DNA of 64,000 nucleotides from NCBI GenBank assembly GCA_024234955.1, contig JACKNK010000002.1, forward strand, positions 62,001 to 126,000, given 5' to 3'. Source of the stretch: Gammaproteobacteria bacterium (GTDB lineage Bacteria > Pseudomonadota > Gammaproteobacteria > JACKNK01). Shown here in pieces: positions 33,532-43,579 of this stretch. Under the pieces are notes generated by a model. It had not been told where the DNA came from. It ran no database searches and saw nothing but the letters and a program-made list of their open reading frames with translations. Numbering within the stretch: the stretch's first letter is position 1; each line of letters opens with the position of its first letter. The translations under genes and the position numbers were made by a program.

Positions 33532-35643
33532 ATGAAACTACCGTGGCGAAAAACATCAGACGACAAGGCGCCGGCCAAAAAGCCGCAGAAGGCCAGCGTT
33601 AAAAAAGCCGAGAAGAAGCGGGCCGGCACGGGCCGTGCCGGGTTGTTCCTGACCGGTTTGCTGATCCTTGCCTTCATTGCCGTCATGGTCGCGATATTCA
33701 ACTACGTCGCCCGCGAAGACGGTTTTGATACCCGTCGTAAGGCGCTCGCCGACGAAGAACAGGTGCTCTCGCAGCGAATCGCCAAGCACGGGCTGGAAGC
33801 GGCTCGCGGTACGACCGGCGCGTTTGGTCAGCTCCTCGATACCCGCAACCGCTTTGAGTTGTCGTACACCTTGATTTCCAAAGGTGATCCTTCGACCGGT
33901 CTCCCGGCGGCACCGGCAACGGCCAAGGCAGAACTGGAGCGTGTCCGCCTGCGCTGGCTGGAATTCTCCAAGCTGGTTGATGGCATCCTCGCCAACCGCG
34001 ATGCCGTGTTGTCGGTGGGCACCTTCGCACAGACCATCAACGACCAGTTGCCACAGCTCTTGGCTTTGTCCGACGAATTGGTCGGTATCCTCGTTGAAAC
34101 CGGCGCGACGCCTTATCAGGTCTACATCGCATCACGTCAGTTGATGCTTTCGCAACGTATCGGCAACTCGGTGCAGCGGGTGTTGACCGGCGGTGAAGGC
34201 GCGGCAACGGCCGCCGACCGTTTCGGTCGTGATGCCTTCCTGTTCGGCAGGGTGTTGCAGGGCATGCTCCGTGGCGATGCCCCGATGAACATCTCGCCGG
34301 TAGAAGACCCGGATGCGTTGGAGAAACTCGCCGAGGTGGCGGAGGTCTTCTCGACCATCAATGACAACGTTGGCGCCATCCTGGAAAAATCTCCGGAACT
34401 GTTCGAGGTCCAGGACGCGGCCAGCCGCATCGGTGCGCAATCCGACACCTTGCTCGATGCCAGCAAAACGCTCGGCGAGAGCTTTGCCCGGTCCACCGGC
34501 ACCCGCCAGGGCACCTTGCTGCTCGCGTACCTCGCCGGTGTCGCCGCCATGCTCATGCTGATCATCCTGTTCGTCATGTTGTTGCGCGGCGCGCAACGTC
34601 AGCGTCAGGAAGCGCAGGCCGCCACCGAAGCGGCGGAACGCACCAACCGCGAAAGTCAGGAGGCGATTCAAAAACTGCTGTTCGAAATCGAGGACTTGGC
34701 GAACGGTGACCTCACCGTTCAGGCCACGGTCTCGGAGGCGTTCACCGGCCACATCGCCGACGCCTTCAACTACGTGGTTGAGTCCTTGCGCAACCTTGTT
34801 CTGGGCATCAACGAAACGGCGGAGACCGTGTCCGTCACGGCCTCTGAAACCCAGGACACCGCCAAGCAGCTGGCGCGTGCCTCGGAACGTCAGGCCGAAC
34901 AGATCACCGAAGCCGGCGATGCCATCAACCGCATGGCCGATACCATCACCTCGGTATCCACTTCCGCATCCGAGTCCGCCGACGTGGCGCGACGCTCGGT
35001 CGACATCGCCCACACCGGCGCGGAAACCGTGCGGCGCACCATCCAAGGCATGGACTCGATTCGCGAGCAGATCCAGGAAACCTCGAAACGAATCAAACGT
35101 CTCGGTGAGTCCTCACAGGAAATCGGTGACATCGTCGAGCTCATCAACGACATCGCCGATCAGACCAACATCCTCGCCTTGAACGCCTCCATTCAGGCGG
35201 CCATGGCCGGTGAGGCGGGCCGAGGCTTCGCGGTGGTCGCGGACGAAGTTCAGCGCCTCGCGGAACGTTCCGCCGACGCAACCAAACAGATCGAGGCGCT
35301 CGTTCAGACCATCCAGTCGGATACCAACGAGGCGGTCAGTTCCATGGAACAGAGCACCGCAGGCGTGGTCGCGGGCGCCAAGCTCGCCGAGGACGCGGGC
35401 GAGGCCCTGCAACAGATCGAATCGGTGTCCCAGGAACTTGCCGACCTGATCGAACGCATCTCGGCCCAGGCGCGTGAACAGGCACAAGCCGCAACCACGG
35501 TTAACGAAACCATGTTGCGTATCCAGGAAGTTACCGTGCAGACCTCCAGCTCGACCGGCAGCACCGCAGACTCGATCTCGCAGCTCGCCAAACAGGTTGA
35601 AGGTCTGAAGTCCTCGGTTGCCGGCTTCAGGTTGCCGACCTAA
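33532..35643 (+). CDS. pilJ: Pilus chemoreceptor PilJ
   Basis: This is a 703-residue methyl-accepting chemotaxis protein. A charged cytoplasmic N-terminus (~35 residues) is followed by a membrane helix (residues ~42-65). A helical periplasmic PilJ-type region spans ~70-320, a second membrane helix follows (LLAYLAGVAAMLMLIILFVMLL, ~330-352), then a HAMP-like stretch. The signalling tip has IVELINDIADQTNILALNASIQAAMAGEAGRGFAVVADEVQRLAE. This is the chemoreceptor thought to sense pilus state or pilin. GGAG precedes the ATG. It is directly followed by chpA, with no pilK between. Confidence 0.95.
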   Translation: MKLPWRKTSDDKAPAKKPQKASVKKAEKKRAGTGRAGLFLTGLLILAFIAVMVAIFNYVAREDGFDTRRKALADEEQVLSQRIAKHGLEAARGTTGAFGQLLDTRNRFELSYTLISKGDPSTGLPAAPATAKAELERVRLRWLEFSKLVDGILANRDAVLSVGTFAQTINDQLPQLLALSDELVGILVETGATPYQVYIASRQLMLSQRIGNSVQRVLTGGEGAATAADRFGRDAFLFGRVLQGMLRGDAPMNISPVEDPDALEKLAEVAEVFSTINDNVGAILEKSPELFEVQDAASRIGAQSDTLLDASKTLGESFARSTGTRQGTLLLAYLAGVAAMLMLIILFVMLLRGAQRQRQEAQAATEAAERTNRESQEAIQKLLFEIEDLANGDLTVQATVSEAFTGHIADAFNYVVESLRNLVLGINETAETVSVTASETQDTAKQLARASERQAEQITEAGDAINRMADTITSVSTSASESADVARRSVDIAHTGAETVRRTIQGMDSIREQIQETSKRIKRLGESSQEIGDIVELINDIADQTNILALNASIQAAMAGEAGRGFAVVADEVQRLAERSADATKQIEALVQTIQSDTNEAVSSMEQSTAGVVAGAKLAEDAGEALQQIESVSQELADLIERISAQAREQAQAATTVNETMLRIQEVTVQTSSSTGSTADSISQLAKQVEGLKSSVAGFRLPT

Positions 35644-35680
35644 AGGGCTTGTGGGCCGAAACAGGTAAAGTCGCAGAGCG

Positions 35681-38600
35681 ATGCAGACCAACCAAGGCTT
35701 AGACTTCAGCACCCTGTCGTGGGTCCGTTCCAGCATCGATGAGACGCTGGCTCAGGCCCGCGACGCGCTGGAGAATCACGTCCGCGATGCGGACGATGCG
35801 ACGGCCTTGCCGACCTGTATCCGGGCATTGCATCAGATCAAGGGCACCTTGACGGTGATGCAGACCCAGACTGCCGCGCAGCTTGCGGGGGAGATGGAGG
35901 CGACAGCGACGGCATTGGCCGACGGCCGTATCAAGGACCGGGACGAAGCGCACGAAGGTCTGATGCGTGCCATCCTGCAGATTCCGGATTATCTGGAATG
36001 GCTGCAATCCGGCAAGCCGGATCGCCCTGAGGTCCTTCAACCCCTGATCGACGACTTGCGCCGTGCGCGTGGGGAAGCGGTGGTTGCGCCGGTTCTGAAG
36101 GCCGTTGTCGCACCGGAAGCGAAGCCGGATCAGGAGGTCCGCACGCTTGCCGGTCGGGTTCGTCCGCTCTATCAGTCCGGACTCGTTCATCTTCTCCGTG
36201 ACAAGCCGGATGCCGATGGCACCCGCCGCATGTTGCAGGCGTTGGACATGCTGGCGCGCAGCTGTCGGCTGATGCAGTCAAACCGCCTCTGGGTGCTTGC
36301 CGGCGGCCATCTCGAATCGGCGACTCACGACGGTTCCCCACTGGAGTTGGGCGACAAACGTCTGCTCGGGCAGGTCGATCGCGAGATGAAACGTCTCGCC
36401 GAGCAAGGGGAACGAGCGCTTGAAGACAGCCCGAACGAGGATTTGCTGGACAACCTTTCGGCGCTGTTGCAAGCCCGTTCCGGCGAGGGCGCCCGCGCGC
36501 AGGCCGCGCGAAATCTGATTCAATCGTTGCACGACACTCCCTCCACCGCCGCTTCCCTGGATTCGGATAAGCAGGCTGGCCAGGTTGTTCTTTCCGGTGT
36601 GAATGCACAGGTCCTGGAGACGGTATCGGTCGCGATCCGGGAGGATCTGGCCGGGATCAAGGACGCGCTCGACCTCTATGCGCGTGCGCCGCATCCGGAC
36701 GCAAACGACCTCGCGGTGCTGCGCGAGCCGCTGCGCAAGATCGCCGATACGCTGAACGTGATCGGGCTGAGATCGGCGCGCGAGGTGGTCTCGGACATGG
36801 GAGGGGTCATCGCCGAGGCCGTCGAAAACAAGCGAAATCTCTCCGATGCCGCTCAGCTCAGTCTGGCCACCGCCGTCCTGTTCGTGGAGGCGGCCCTGAA
36901 TGCGCTCAGCGCGGGGCGGAGTGAAGTGGCGGGTGACGCCGACGAAGTACTGTCGAGTCTCCAGCGAGCGCGTGATCCGGATCAGGCCGACGCCCGGCGT
37001 GTCTCGTACAGTGCCTTGCCGGATGCGGAATTCCAGCAAGTCGCCGACGCGGTGATGCGCGAGGCGCACATCGATATAGGCCGCAGCAAGGATGCCATCG
37101 CGGCATTTATCGACAGCCCCTTCGATGCCCATATTCTGGCCGATACGCCGGAATTGTTCGCGCGTATCAGCGGCGCGCTGGGGCTGTTGGGACAATCGCG
37201 GGCCGCCGAGCTGACCGGTGCAGTGCAGGTGTATCTCGAACGCCGTTTGCTTCGCGGTGGTGAACTGCCGGAGCGGGGGGAATTAGAGGACCTTGCCGAT
37301 GCGATCAGCGGCATCGAATATTTTCTTGAAGCCAAGCAGCTCAAACGTCGTGATGCCGAACAGGTGCTTGAGCTGAGTGAACAGAGCCTGACGCAGCTGG
37401 GTTACCCCTTCCCCGACGAAGACGATCTGCCTTCGACCGTCGAAGCGGAGATCGAGGATGATGCCTTCCTGGCGGATTTGCCCGAGGTTGAAGAGCTAGG
37501 CGATCACGCTCTGGCCGGATCGGCATTTCCGGATTTGCCCGATCTTGACGATCTGGGTGGTGCTGATGATGCTGGTCTCGCCGCTTGGACGGATGATGTT
37601 CACGGCGTTGTGAGCGATGCGCCCGCTGATGACGCCAACGAGAGCATCGCCATCGATGCATCGACTGATGGCAAGTCTGGTGCCGTTGGTGATTCCGGCG
37701 GCGACATCCCGGCGACCGTCAGTAGCGTTCCGGAAATGGAAGGGGATGCCGATCCGGACATCCTCGAGATATTCCTGGAAGAGGCCGAAGAAGAACGGCA
37801 ACGCATCGCCGGATTGATCCCGGTCTGGCGGAAAGATCCTGGGAACATGGAGCGCGTCGGCGAGCTGCGGCGTGCTTATCACACCCTCAAAGGCAGTGGC
37901 CGCATGGTTGGTGCTGCCCGTTTAGGGGAGTTCGCCTGGGGCGTGGAGGATCTGCTCAATCGGGTCATGGATGGGACGGTGACCCCGGATGATCGGATGT
38001 TGGAAACGGTTTCCGAAGCCAGTGAGCAGGCACTTTCAGAATTGATCGCCCGGCTCAGCGACGAAAACACGCCGGCCACGGCAGATCTCGACCTGATTGC
38101 GGCCCGCCTCGCGGCCTTACGTTCGCCCGGCGTCGCCTGGCCTGAACGATCCGGTGCATCGCGTGAATTCCCGGAGGCCGTCGATGCCGACGACCTCGTT
38201 CCGGACACGAACGATACGGCGGATCGTGGATGGGGCGATGTCCCGGAAATGGAGATCGACGTTGGCTTGCCGGAAATCGACGCGAGCCATGAGGACGAGG
38301 AGCCGAGGCTCGATCCGGTGCTGTACGAGATATTCAGCAAGGAATTGCGAGGCCATCTCGACACTCTGGATGCCTTTGTCGCCATGTCCAGAGAACAAGG
38401 GTATATCGGTCAGCCGAGCGCCGAACTTCGCCGCGCCCTGCACACCATTTTGGGCTCCACGCGGACCACCGGTATCACCGAGCTCGCCGATCTGGCCGGC
38501 CCGTTGGACACGTACATCAAAGATGCGGGTGTCAACGAGGAGTCCTTGACCGAGTCGGACCTGGAATTGGTCAGCGAAAGTGCCGCTCTGTTCCGGGAGT

Positions 38601-41600
38601 CGATTGCGCATATCAACGACCCTGGATTCATCTTCCCCAATATCGGGCCGGTGCTGGATCGCATCAGCGCGGCATTCAGTGCGCGCACCCAGGCCCGCGC
38701 GGCAGGCCCAGTCGAGGTCGATGAAGAAGCCATTCTCGGTTTATCACCGGAAGATCTGGTCGATCACGAGGTCGATGAAACCAGCGCACTCGATGCGTCC
38801 CTGACTTCGGATGCTGACGCCGTGCTGGAACGCCCAACGTCGATGGGTGATGAGGCGTCACTCGAGTCTGACGAGAATGGTGAGAGCAATCCGGATGACA
38901 TCGTCGGGTTGACCGGGTTGATCGATGAAAATCTGCCCGAAGCCGAAGCCGAAGCCGAAGCCGAAGCCGAAGCCGAAGCCGAAGCCGAAGCCGAAGCCGA
39001 TCTGGGTTTGTTTGGAACGTCAGACGACGATGATCTGATCCTGAACGAGGAATTCGATACGGCGTCTTTGCATGAGCTGGACGACGCCGAGGCGGCGCTT
39101 TCCACCGCATCCGGCGATCTGCTCGCGTCCGAGTCTTCCGGATTCGACCTCCTTGAAGAGTTTGCCCTGAACGATAACGACGAGCCTGAACAGGACGACT
39201 TGATGTCGCCGGCGTCGCGGCCAGACGGCAGTTCGGACGACGCGTTCCTGGATGTAGCGTTGGCGGAGGACGACACCCCGGATAACCTGGAACATGTGGC
39301 CCACGAAGCGTCATCGGGCTATGTGGATACGCCGGAGGCGCTGGCCGATCCGAACCTTGCCGATAACACGCACACGGATGAGACGCCAGACCAGGACGCG
39401 GACGAGGATCTGCAAAGCGAAGAGATCGAGCCGGATGCGGGACTCATCACGCAAGACGATGCGCCGGTCACCGGGATTGAAGCACCGATTTCCGGGACGT
39501 CTCCCGCCGATGACGAACGGTTCGTCGTCGATACCGACAGTGATCTACTCGATGTGTTTCTCGAAGAAAGCGCCGAGATTCTGGACGCCGCAGAATCCGA
39601 CCTGACCCATTTGCAGCGTAACCCCGACGATACCGCCACTGTGGCGTCCTTGCAGCGCGGCCTGCACACCCTCAAGGGTGGCGCACGTATGGCCGGACTC
39701 AAGCCGATCGGCGACCTGTCGCATTCGCTCGAGACCTTGTTCGATGCAATGGCAAGCAGGAAGGTCGAGGCGGATGAGGTCGCGGTGCGATTGTTGAACC
39801 AGTGTTTCGACCGTCTGCTCACCATGAGCGTGGAGACCCGGACGGGGCGCATTACGCCAGCCGATGACCTGAGCGACGCCGTTGACGCGCTGACTCGGGG
39901 TGAGCGTCCGCAAATCCCACCGAATGCCCCCGCGCTGTCTTCCGCACCGCCCCTTGTCGAGCAGGCGGAAGACCCGGCCGGGGCGATCGCGGCGAGTGCG
40001 GACCGCTCGCTGGGACAAGAACCCGATCTGCCACAAGCATCGGGACATCACACGGACGCACCGCAGCATGCGGAGTCGGCTGGCGGGGGCCAGAAAGAGG
40101 CAGCGGCACCTCAGGAGTCGGCGCGCGGTGAACAGATTCGCGTGCGTGCTGAGGTCCTCGGCAATCTGGTAAACCTCGCCGGCGAGGTCAGTATCTTCCG
40201 CTCCCGTCTCGAGCAGCAGCTCGGTTCGTTCCAGTTCAACATCACCGAACTCGATCAGACCGTTTCGCGTGTTCGCGATCAGCTGCGCAAGCTCGAGATC
40301 GAGACCGAGGCGCAGATTCTGTCGCGCTACCACACCGAAACGGCAAGCGGTGCGGCGTCCGACTTCGACCCCCTGGAGATGGATCGATTCTCCCAGCTGC
40401 AGCAGCTTTCCCGTGCCCTTTCCGAAGGCATCAACGACCTTTTGAATATCCAGAGCTCCCTCGATGGCCTGACTGGCGAGACCGAGACCTTGCTCCGTCA
40501 GCAGTCGCGGGTGAACACCGAACTCCAGGAAGGGCTGATGGGGCTGCGCATGGTGCCGTTCACCAGCGTCGAGCCGCGCCTACGCCGTATCGTTCGCCAA
40601 ACCTCACAGGAGCTCGGCAAGAAGGTCGAGTTGAAGATCGTCGGCGGCGGCTCGGAGATCGACAGATCCATCCTCGACCGCATGACCGCACCGCTTGAAC
40701 ACATGCTGCGCAATGCCATATCGCATGGCCTGGAAAAGCCGGATGTGCGTGCTTCGGCAGGCAAGCCGGAAACCGGCACGGTCACTCTGAAGCTGGCCCG
40801 CGAAGGCGCCGATGTGGTTATCGAAGTGCGCGACGACGGTGCCGGTGTCAATCTGGAGAAGCTGCGTAACAAGGCGATTGAACGCGGCATGCTTCGCGAA
40901 CAGGACATCCTGCCTGACCATGAACTTATGCAGCTCCTGTTGGAGTCCGGATTCAGCACTGCCGACAGCGTTTCCCAGATCGCCGGTCGGGGTGTCGGCA
41001 TGGACGTGGTGCGCTCCCAAGTCCGTCAGCTCAGCGGCACCCTTGATATCGACAGCATCCCAGGGCGTGGCGCCTGGTTTACGGTTCGATTGCCGTTCAC
41101 CTTGTCGGTCAACAAGGCGCTGTTGATCACCATTGGCGACGACCCCTACGCAATCCCGCTGGCGGCACTTGATGGCGTGATCCGCTTAAGTCACGAAGTC
41201 CTGCAGCGCAGTTACGGCAGCGACACGCCGCTCTACGAATATGCCGGAAACAGTTACGCCTTGATGCATCTGGGCAATTTGCTCGGCGTTGCCTTGCCGA
41301 CGGTCCCGGACGAACACGATCGCGTCCCGGTATTGCTAGTCCGGGCCGGCGATCAGCGCGTTGCACTGCAGGTCGATGGGCTGGTCGGCAGCCGCGAAAT
41401 CGTCGTCAAATCGTTGGGTGCGCAGCTTGCCTCGGTACCGGGCATTGCCGGCGCGACGATCCTCGGTGACGGTCGCGTGGTACTCATCCTCGAACTTGGC
41501 ACCCTGGTCCGTATAGGCCGGACGGCACGCGCCGACCGGATCATGCAAGTCGCAGAGCGCAAGGAGCGTGATGAACCCAGAGTTTCGGTGATGGTCGTGG

Positions 41601-41962
41601 ACGATTCCATCACCATGCGCAAGGTCGCGACCCGCCTTCTGGAGCGTCACAACGTGCATGTGCTCACCGCCAAAGACGGTATCGATGCGCTGTCCCAGCT
41701 ACAGGACGCGGTGCCGGATGTGATGCTGCTGGACATCGAGATGCCGCGCATGGACGGGTTTGAATTGGCTTCGCACATGCGCCGTGACGATCGCCTGAAG
41801 GACATCCCGATCGTCATGATCACCTCCCGAACCGGCGACAAACATCGTGAGCGGGCCGCAGAGATCGGCATCGATGAATACATGGGCAAGCCGTACAAGG
41901 AGAACGATCTGCTCCAGACCATCCTCGGCATCGCCAATAAGAAGATGAAGGGGCGCAAATGA
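35681..41962 (+). CDS. chpA: Hybrid chemotaxis histidine kinase ChpA/PilL
   Basis: This is a 2093-residue CheA-type hub of the pilus chemosensory system. Phosphotransfer-like helices with candidate His occur at 51 (LHQIKGT), 734 (YHTLKGSGRM), 921 (LHTILGSTRT, degenerate) and 1329 (LHTLKGGARM). These are joined by long acidic linkers, including a (Glu-Ala)10 repeat at residues 1087-1106. The dimerisation and ATPase parts follow (LGNLVNLAGEVSIFRSRLEQQ; NAISHGLEKPDVR; GRGVGMDVV), then a CheW-like domain, then a C-terminal receiver with Asp2018 (LLDIEMPRMDGF). Pseudomonas ChpA is longer (~2470 residues) with more Hpt modules. Its stop overlaps chpC (ATGA). Confidence 0.96.
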   Translation: MQTNQGLDFSTLSWVRSSIDETLAQARDALENHVRDADDATALPTCIRALHQIKGTLTVMQTQTAAQLAGEMEATATALADGRIKDRDEAHEGLMRAILQIPDYLEWLQSGKPDRPEVLQPLIDDLRRARGEAVVAPVLKAVVAPEAKPDQEVRTLAGRVRPLYQSGLVHLLRDKPDADGTRRMLQALDMLARSCRLMQSNRLWVLAGGHLESATHDGSPLELGDKRLLGQVDREMKRLAEQGERALEDSPNEDLLDNLSALLQARSGEGARAQAARNLIQSLHDTPSTAASLDSDKQAGQVVLSGVNAQVLETVSVAIREDLAGIKDALDLYARAPHPDANDLAVLREPLRKIADTLNVIGLRSAREVVSDMGGVIAEAVENKRNLSDAAQLSLATAVLFVEAALNALSAGRSEVAGDADEVLSSLQRARDPDQADARRVSYSALPDAEFQQVADAVMREAHIDIGRSKDAIAAFIDSPFDAHILADTPELFARISGALGLLGQSRAAELTGAVQVYLERRLLRGGELPERGELEDLADAISGIEYFLEAKQLKRRDAEQVLELSEQSLTQLGYPFPDEDDLPSTVEAEIEDDAFLADLPEVEELGDHALAGSAFPDLPDLDDLGGADDAGLAAWTDDVHGVVSDAPADDANESIAIDASTDGKSGAVGDSGGDIPATVSSVPEMEGDADPDILEIFLEEAEEERQRIAGLIPVWRKDPGNMERVGELRRAYHTLKGSGRMVGAARLGEFAWGVEDLLNRVMDGTVTPDDRMLETVSEASEQALSELIARLSDENTPATADLDLIAARLAALRSPGVAWPERSGASREFPEAVDADDLVPDTNDTADRGWGDVPEMEIDVGLPEIDASHEDEEPRLDPVLYEIFSKELRGHLDTLDAFVAMSREQGYIGQPSAELRRALHTILGSTRTTGITELADLAGPLDTYIKDAGVNEESLTESDLELVSESAALFRESIAHINDPGFIFPNIGPVLDRISAAFSARTQARAAGPVEVDEEAILGLSPEDLVDHEVDETSALDASLTSDADAVLERPTSMGDEASLESDENGESNPDDIVGLTGLIDENLPEAEAEAEAEAEAEAEAEAEADLGLFGTSDDDDLILNEEFDTASLHELDDAEAALSTASGDLLASESSGFDLLEEFALNDNDEPEQDDLMSPASRPDGSSDDAFLDVALAEDDTPDNLEHVAHEASSGYVDTPEALADPNLADNTHTDETPDQDADEDLQSEEIEPDAGLITQDDAPVTGIEAPISGTSPADDERFVVDTDSDLLDVFLEESAEILDAAESDLTHLQRNPDDTATVASLQRGLHTLKGGARMAGLKPIGDLSHSLETLFDAMASRKVEADEVAVRLLNQCFDRLLTMSVETRTGRITPADDLSDAVDALTRGERPQIPPNAPALSSAPPLVEQAEDPAGAIAASADRSLGQEPDLPQASGHHTDAPQHAESAGGGQKEAAAPQESARGEQIRVRAEVLGNLVNLAGEVSIFRSRLEQQLGSFQFNITELDQTVSRVRDQLRKLEIETEAQILSRYHTETASGAASDFDPLEMDRFSQLQQLSRALSEGINDLLNIQSSLDGLTGETETLLRQQSRVNTELQEGLMGLRMVPFTSVEPRLRRIVRQTSQELGKKVELKIVGGGSEIDRSILDRMTAPLEHMLRNAISHGLEKPDVRASAGKPETGTVTLKLAREGADVVIEVRDDGAGVNLEKLRNKAIERGMLREQDILPDHELMQLLLESGFSTADSVSQIAGRGVGMDVVRSQVRQLSGTLDIDSIPGRGAWFTVRLPFTLSVNKALLITIGDDPYAIPLAALDGVIRLSHEVLQRSYGSDTPLYEYAGNSYALMHLGNLLGVALPTVPDEHDRVPVLLVRAGDQRVALQVDGLVGSREIVVKSLGAQLASVPGIAGATILGDGRVVLILELGTLVRIGRTARADRIMQVAERKERDEPRVSVMVVDDSITMRKVATRLLERHNVHVLTAKDGIDALSQLQDAVPDVMLLDIEMPRMDGFELASHMRRDDRLKDIPIVMITSRTGDKHRERAAEIGIDEYMGKPYKENDLLQTILGIANKKMKGRK
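38936..39000 (+). repeat. In-frame hexanucleotide repeat in chpA
   Basis: The unit GCCGAA is repeated about ten times without a mismatch and codes for ten Glu-Ala pairs (residues 1087-1106) in a linker between the third and fourth Hpt-like modules. Because the unit is six bases, gain or loss of copies changes linker length but never the frame. Confidence 0.95.
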
Positions 41963-42441
41963 GCCCGGGTGAAGATCTCAGCCGTATTCGCGCGTTCCTG
42001 GTCCCGCTGGGCGAGTTCCAGATGCTGCTCCCCAATGCGACCGTGGCGGAGGTGGTGGATTATCACGTGCCCCGACCGGTCGAAGGCGCGCCCGCCTGGA
42101 TGCTCGGGATATACAACTGGCGCGGTCGTGATTTGCCGCTGTACTCGCAGGAGCACGCGATGGGACAGCGCGCGCCGGCACCGGATCGACGTGCCCGCAT
42201 CCTGATCATCAACGGGCTGACCCAGGCACGTGGCGCGGCTCAGTACGGGATCGTGACCCGTGGCATTCCCCACTTGGTCATGGTCGATCGAAACAACATC
42301 GAAGCGCGGGAACAGATGTTGAAAAGCCCGGTGGTGCGTGCATTCGCCCGTCTTGACGACGCCAATGTGCTGATTCCCGACCTGGATCGGGTCGAGGCCA
42401 TGCTGGCGGGGGTAATGGCGAACGTGTCGGCGAGTGCGTAA
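41959..42441 (+). CDS. chpC: CheW-like protein ChpC
   Basis: This is a 160-residue CheW-domain protein (VPLGEFQMLLPNATVAEVVDYHVP, WMLGIYNWRGRDLPLYS) that would give a second adaptor, coupling other receptors to ChpA. It overlaps chpA by four bases and ends the cluster. The chpB-like methylesterase, and the AraC-type regulator found next in Pseudomonas, are not here. The next gene is convergent, 21 bases away. Confidence 0.9.
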   Translation: MSPGEDLSRIRAFLVPLGEFQMLLPNATVAEVVDYHVPRPVEGAPAWMLGIYNWRGRDLPLYSQEHAMGQRAPAPDRRARILIINGLTQARGAAQYGIVTRGIPHLVMVDRNNIEAREQMLKSPVVRAFARLDDANVLIPDLDRVEAMLAGVMANVSASA

Positions 42442-42462
42442 TCCTGCCCATACCACCGTGTC

Positions 42463-43524
42463 TCAACGTTCCTCTGACGAGGGGGCGCGACTGAGATAGT
42501 GTTCCAATATCGCTTCCCGCTCGGTCTTATCCAGCCGTCCGATGCGGGCGACTTCCGCATGAAATGCCTCGAAGTCGTCATTGCCGGCGCGCAGCATCGC
42601 TTCAAAAGCGGGCACCCACCGGTGATAGGTGTCGATGACGGCCAGCAAGGCATTGTTCAGGCGTTCCCCGAACCAGGCATCGTAACGCCGGTCCCAGCCG
42701 GGCTCACCGCGTAACCCGCGATAGCGCGCCCGCGCTTGATCCAGCAAGTCCCGCTTGGCGACCTGTTTTGCGGACCTGTCCAGCGACGACGTATACACCC
42801 TGTGCAAGGCATCGCGGGTTTCGCGGAGCAGGGCGCGAACGCGGGCATCGCGACGTTTCGAATCCCGCCAATTCCGGTAGGCCTCAGGGTCTTTCACGGA
42901 CAGCCAGCGACGCATACCCACACGTTCCACCGTGGTGGCGTAAGACTCGTTGAAGGCGCTGTCGTCGGCGATATATACCCGTTGATGCGCCAGTTCATGG
43001 AACACGATCGCGACCATGTCGGCTTCGTCCCACGCCAGCATGGTGTTCAACAGCGGATCGTCGAACCAGCCGAGGGTCGAGTAGGCATCGACCGGCCCGC
43101 TGAAGACGTCATCGCCGGCTGCCCGGCGCGCATCCGCGTAAGCCTCGGCCCGTTCACGGCTGAACCATCCGAGATAGGAGAGACAGCCGGTGATGGGAAA
43201 ACAGGACTGCCGGGGCGACAAGGACAGAGGCGGCGTTGCGACCACGTTCCAGACCACATAAGACCGCTTGAGATCGCTGAATACCCGGTATGAGTCGTTG
43301 TCCGGGAGCCCCAGTTCCGTTGATGCAAAGGAGCGAGCCGCCAGCGCCGTCCGCAGGCGAGCACGCCGTGCGGACGAAGTTGCGGGGTCATCGATGAGCG
43401 CCTGGACAGGTTTGCGCGCGGACAATACCCATAACTGCCCGTTCACCGCCTGAGCGTAATAACCCAGATCAGCGCAGCCGGTGAGCAAGGCGATGACGAT
43501 AAGAAGCGATGGGAATCGGCGCAT
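42463..43524 (-). CDS. Putative aminopeptidase, zinc metallopeptidase lipoprotein
   Basis: This is a 353-residue protein of the Aminopep (PF10023) family. The signal ends in a lipobox (LLTGCADLGYY), so it is a lipoprotein. The zinc motif is VFHELAHQRVY with a downstream Glu in FNESYATTVE. Cys residues near QSCFPITGCLSYLG may form a disulfide. ATG 43524 was taken because it starts the lipoprotein signal; the longer frame to 43572 is unlikely. Its substrate is unknown. It is convergent with chpC and divergent from cca. Confidence 0.88.
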   Translation of the reverse strand: MRRFPSLLIVIALLTGCADLGYYAQAVNGQLWVLSARKPVQALIDDPATSSARRARLRTALAARSFASTELGLPDNDSYRVFSDLKRSYVVWNVVATPPLSLSPRQSCFPITGCLSYLGWFSRERAEAYADARRAAGDDVFSGPVDAYSTLGWFDDPLLNTMLAWDEADMVAIVFHELAHQRVYIADDSAFNESYATTVERVGMRRWLSVKDPEAYRNWRDSKRRDARVRALLRETRDALHRVYTSSLDRSAKQVAKRDLLDQARARYRGLRGEPGWDRRYDAWFGERLNNALLAVIDTYHRWVPAFEAMLRAGNDDFEAFHAEVARIGRLDKTEREAILEHYLSRAPSSEER

Positions 43525-43579
43525 CGCCGGAATATAACCAGCTTGCGCTACGCTCTCCCTATTCTTTGCCATCCGAGTG

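Noticed and set aside
34132..35046. 304-residue minus-strand frame inside pilJ
   Set aside because: It is Gly/Arg-rich antisense of a coiled-coil receptor and a common artefact.
38936..39000. CRISPR or phase-variable frameshift repeat
   Set aside because: It is a 6-base unit inside a coding frame without spacers; length changes cannot shift the frame.
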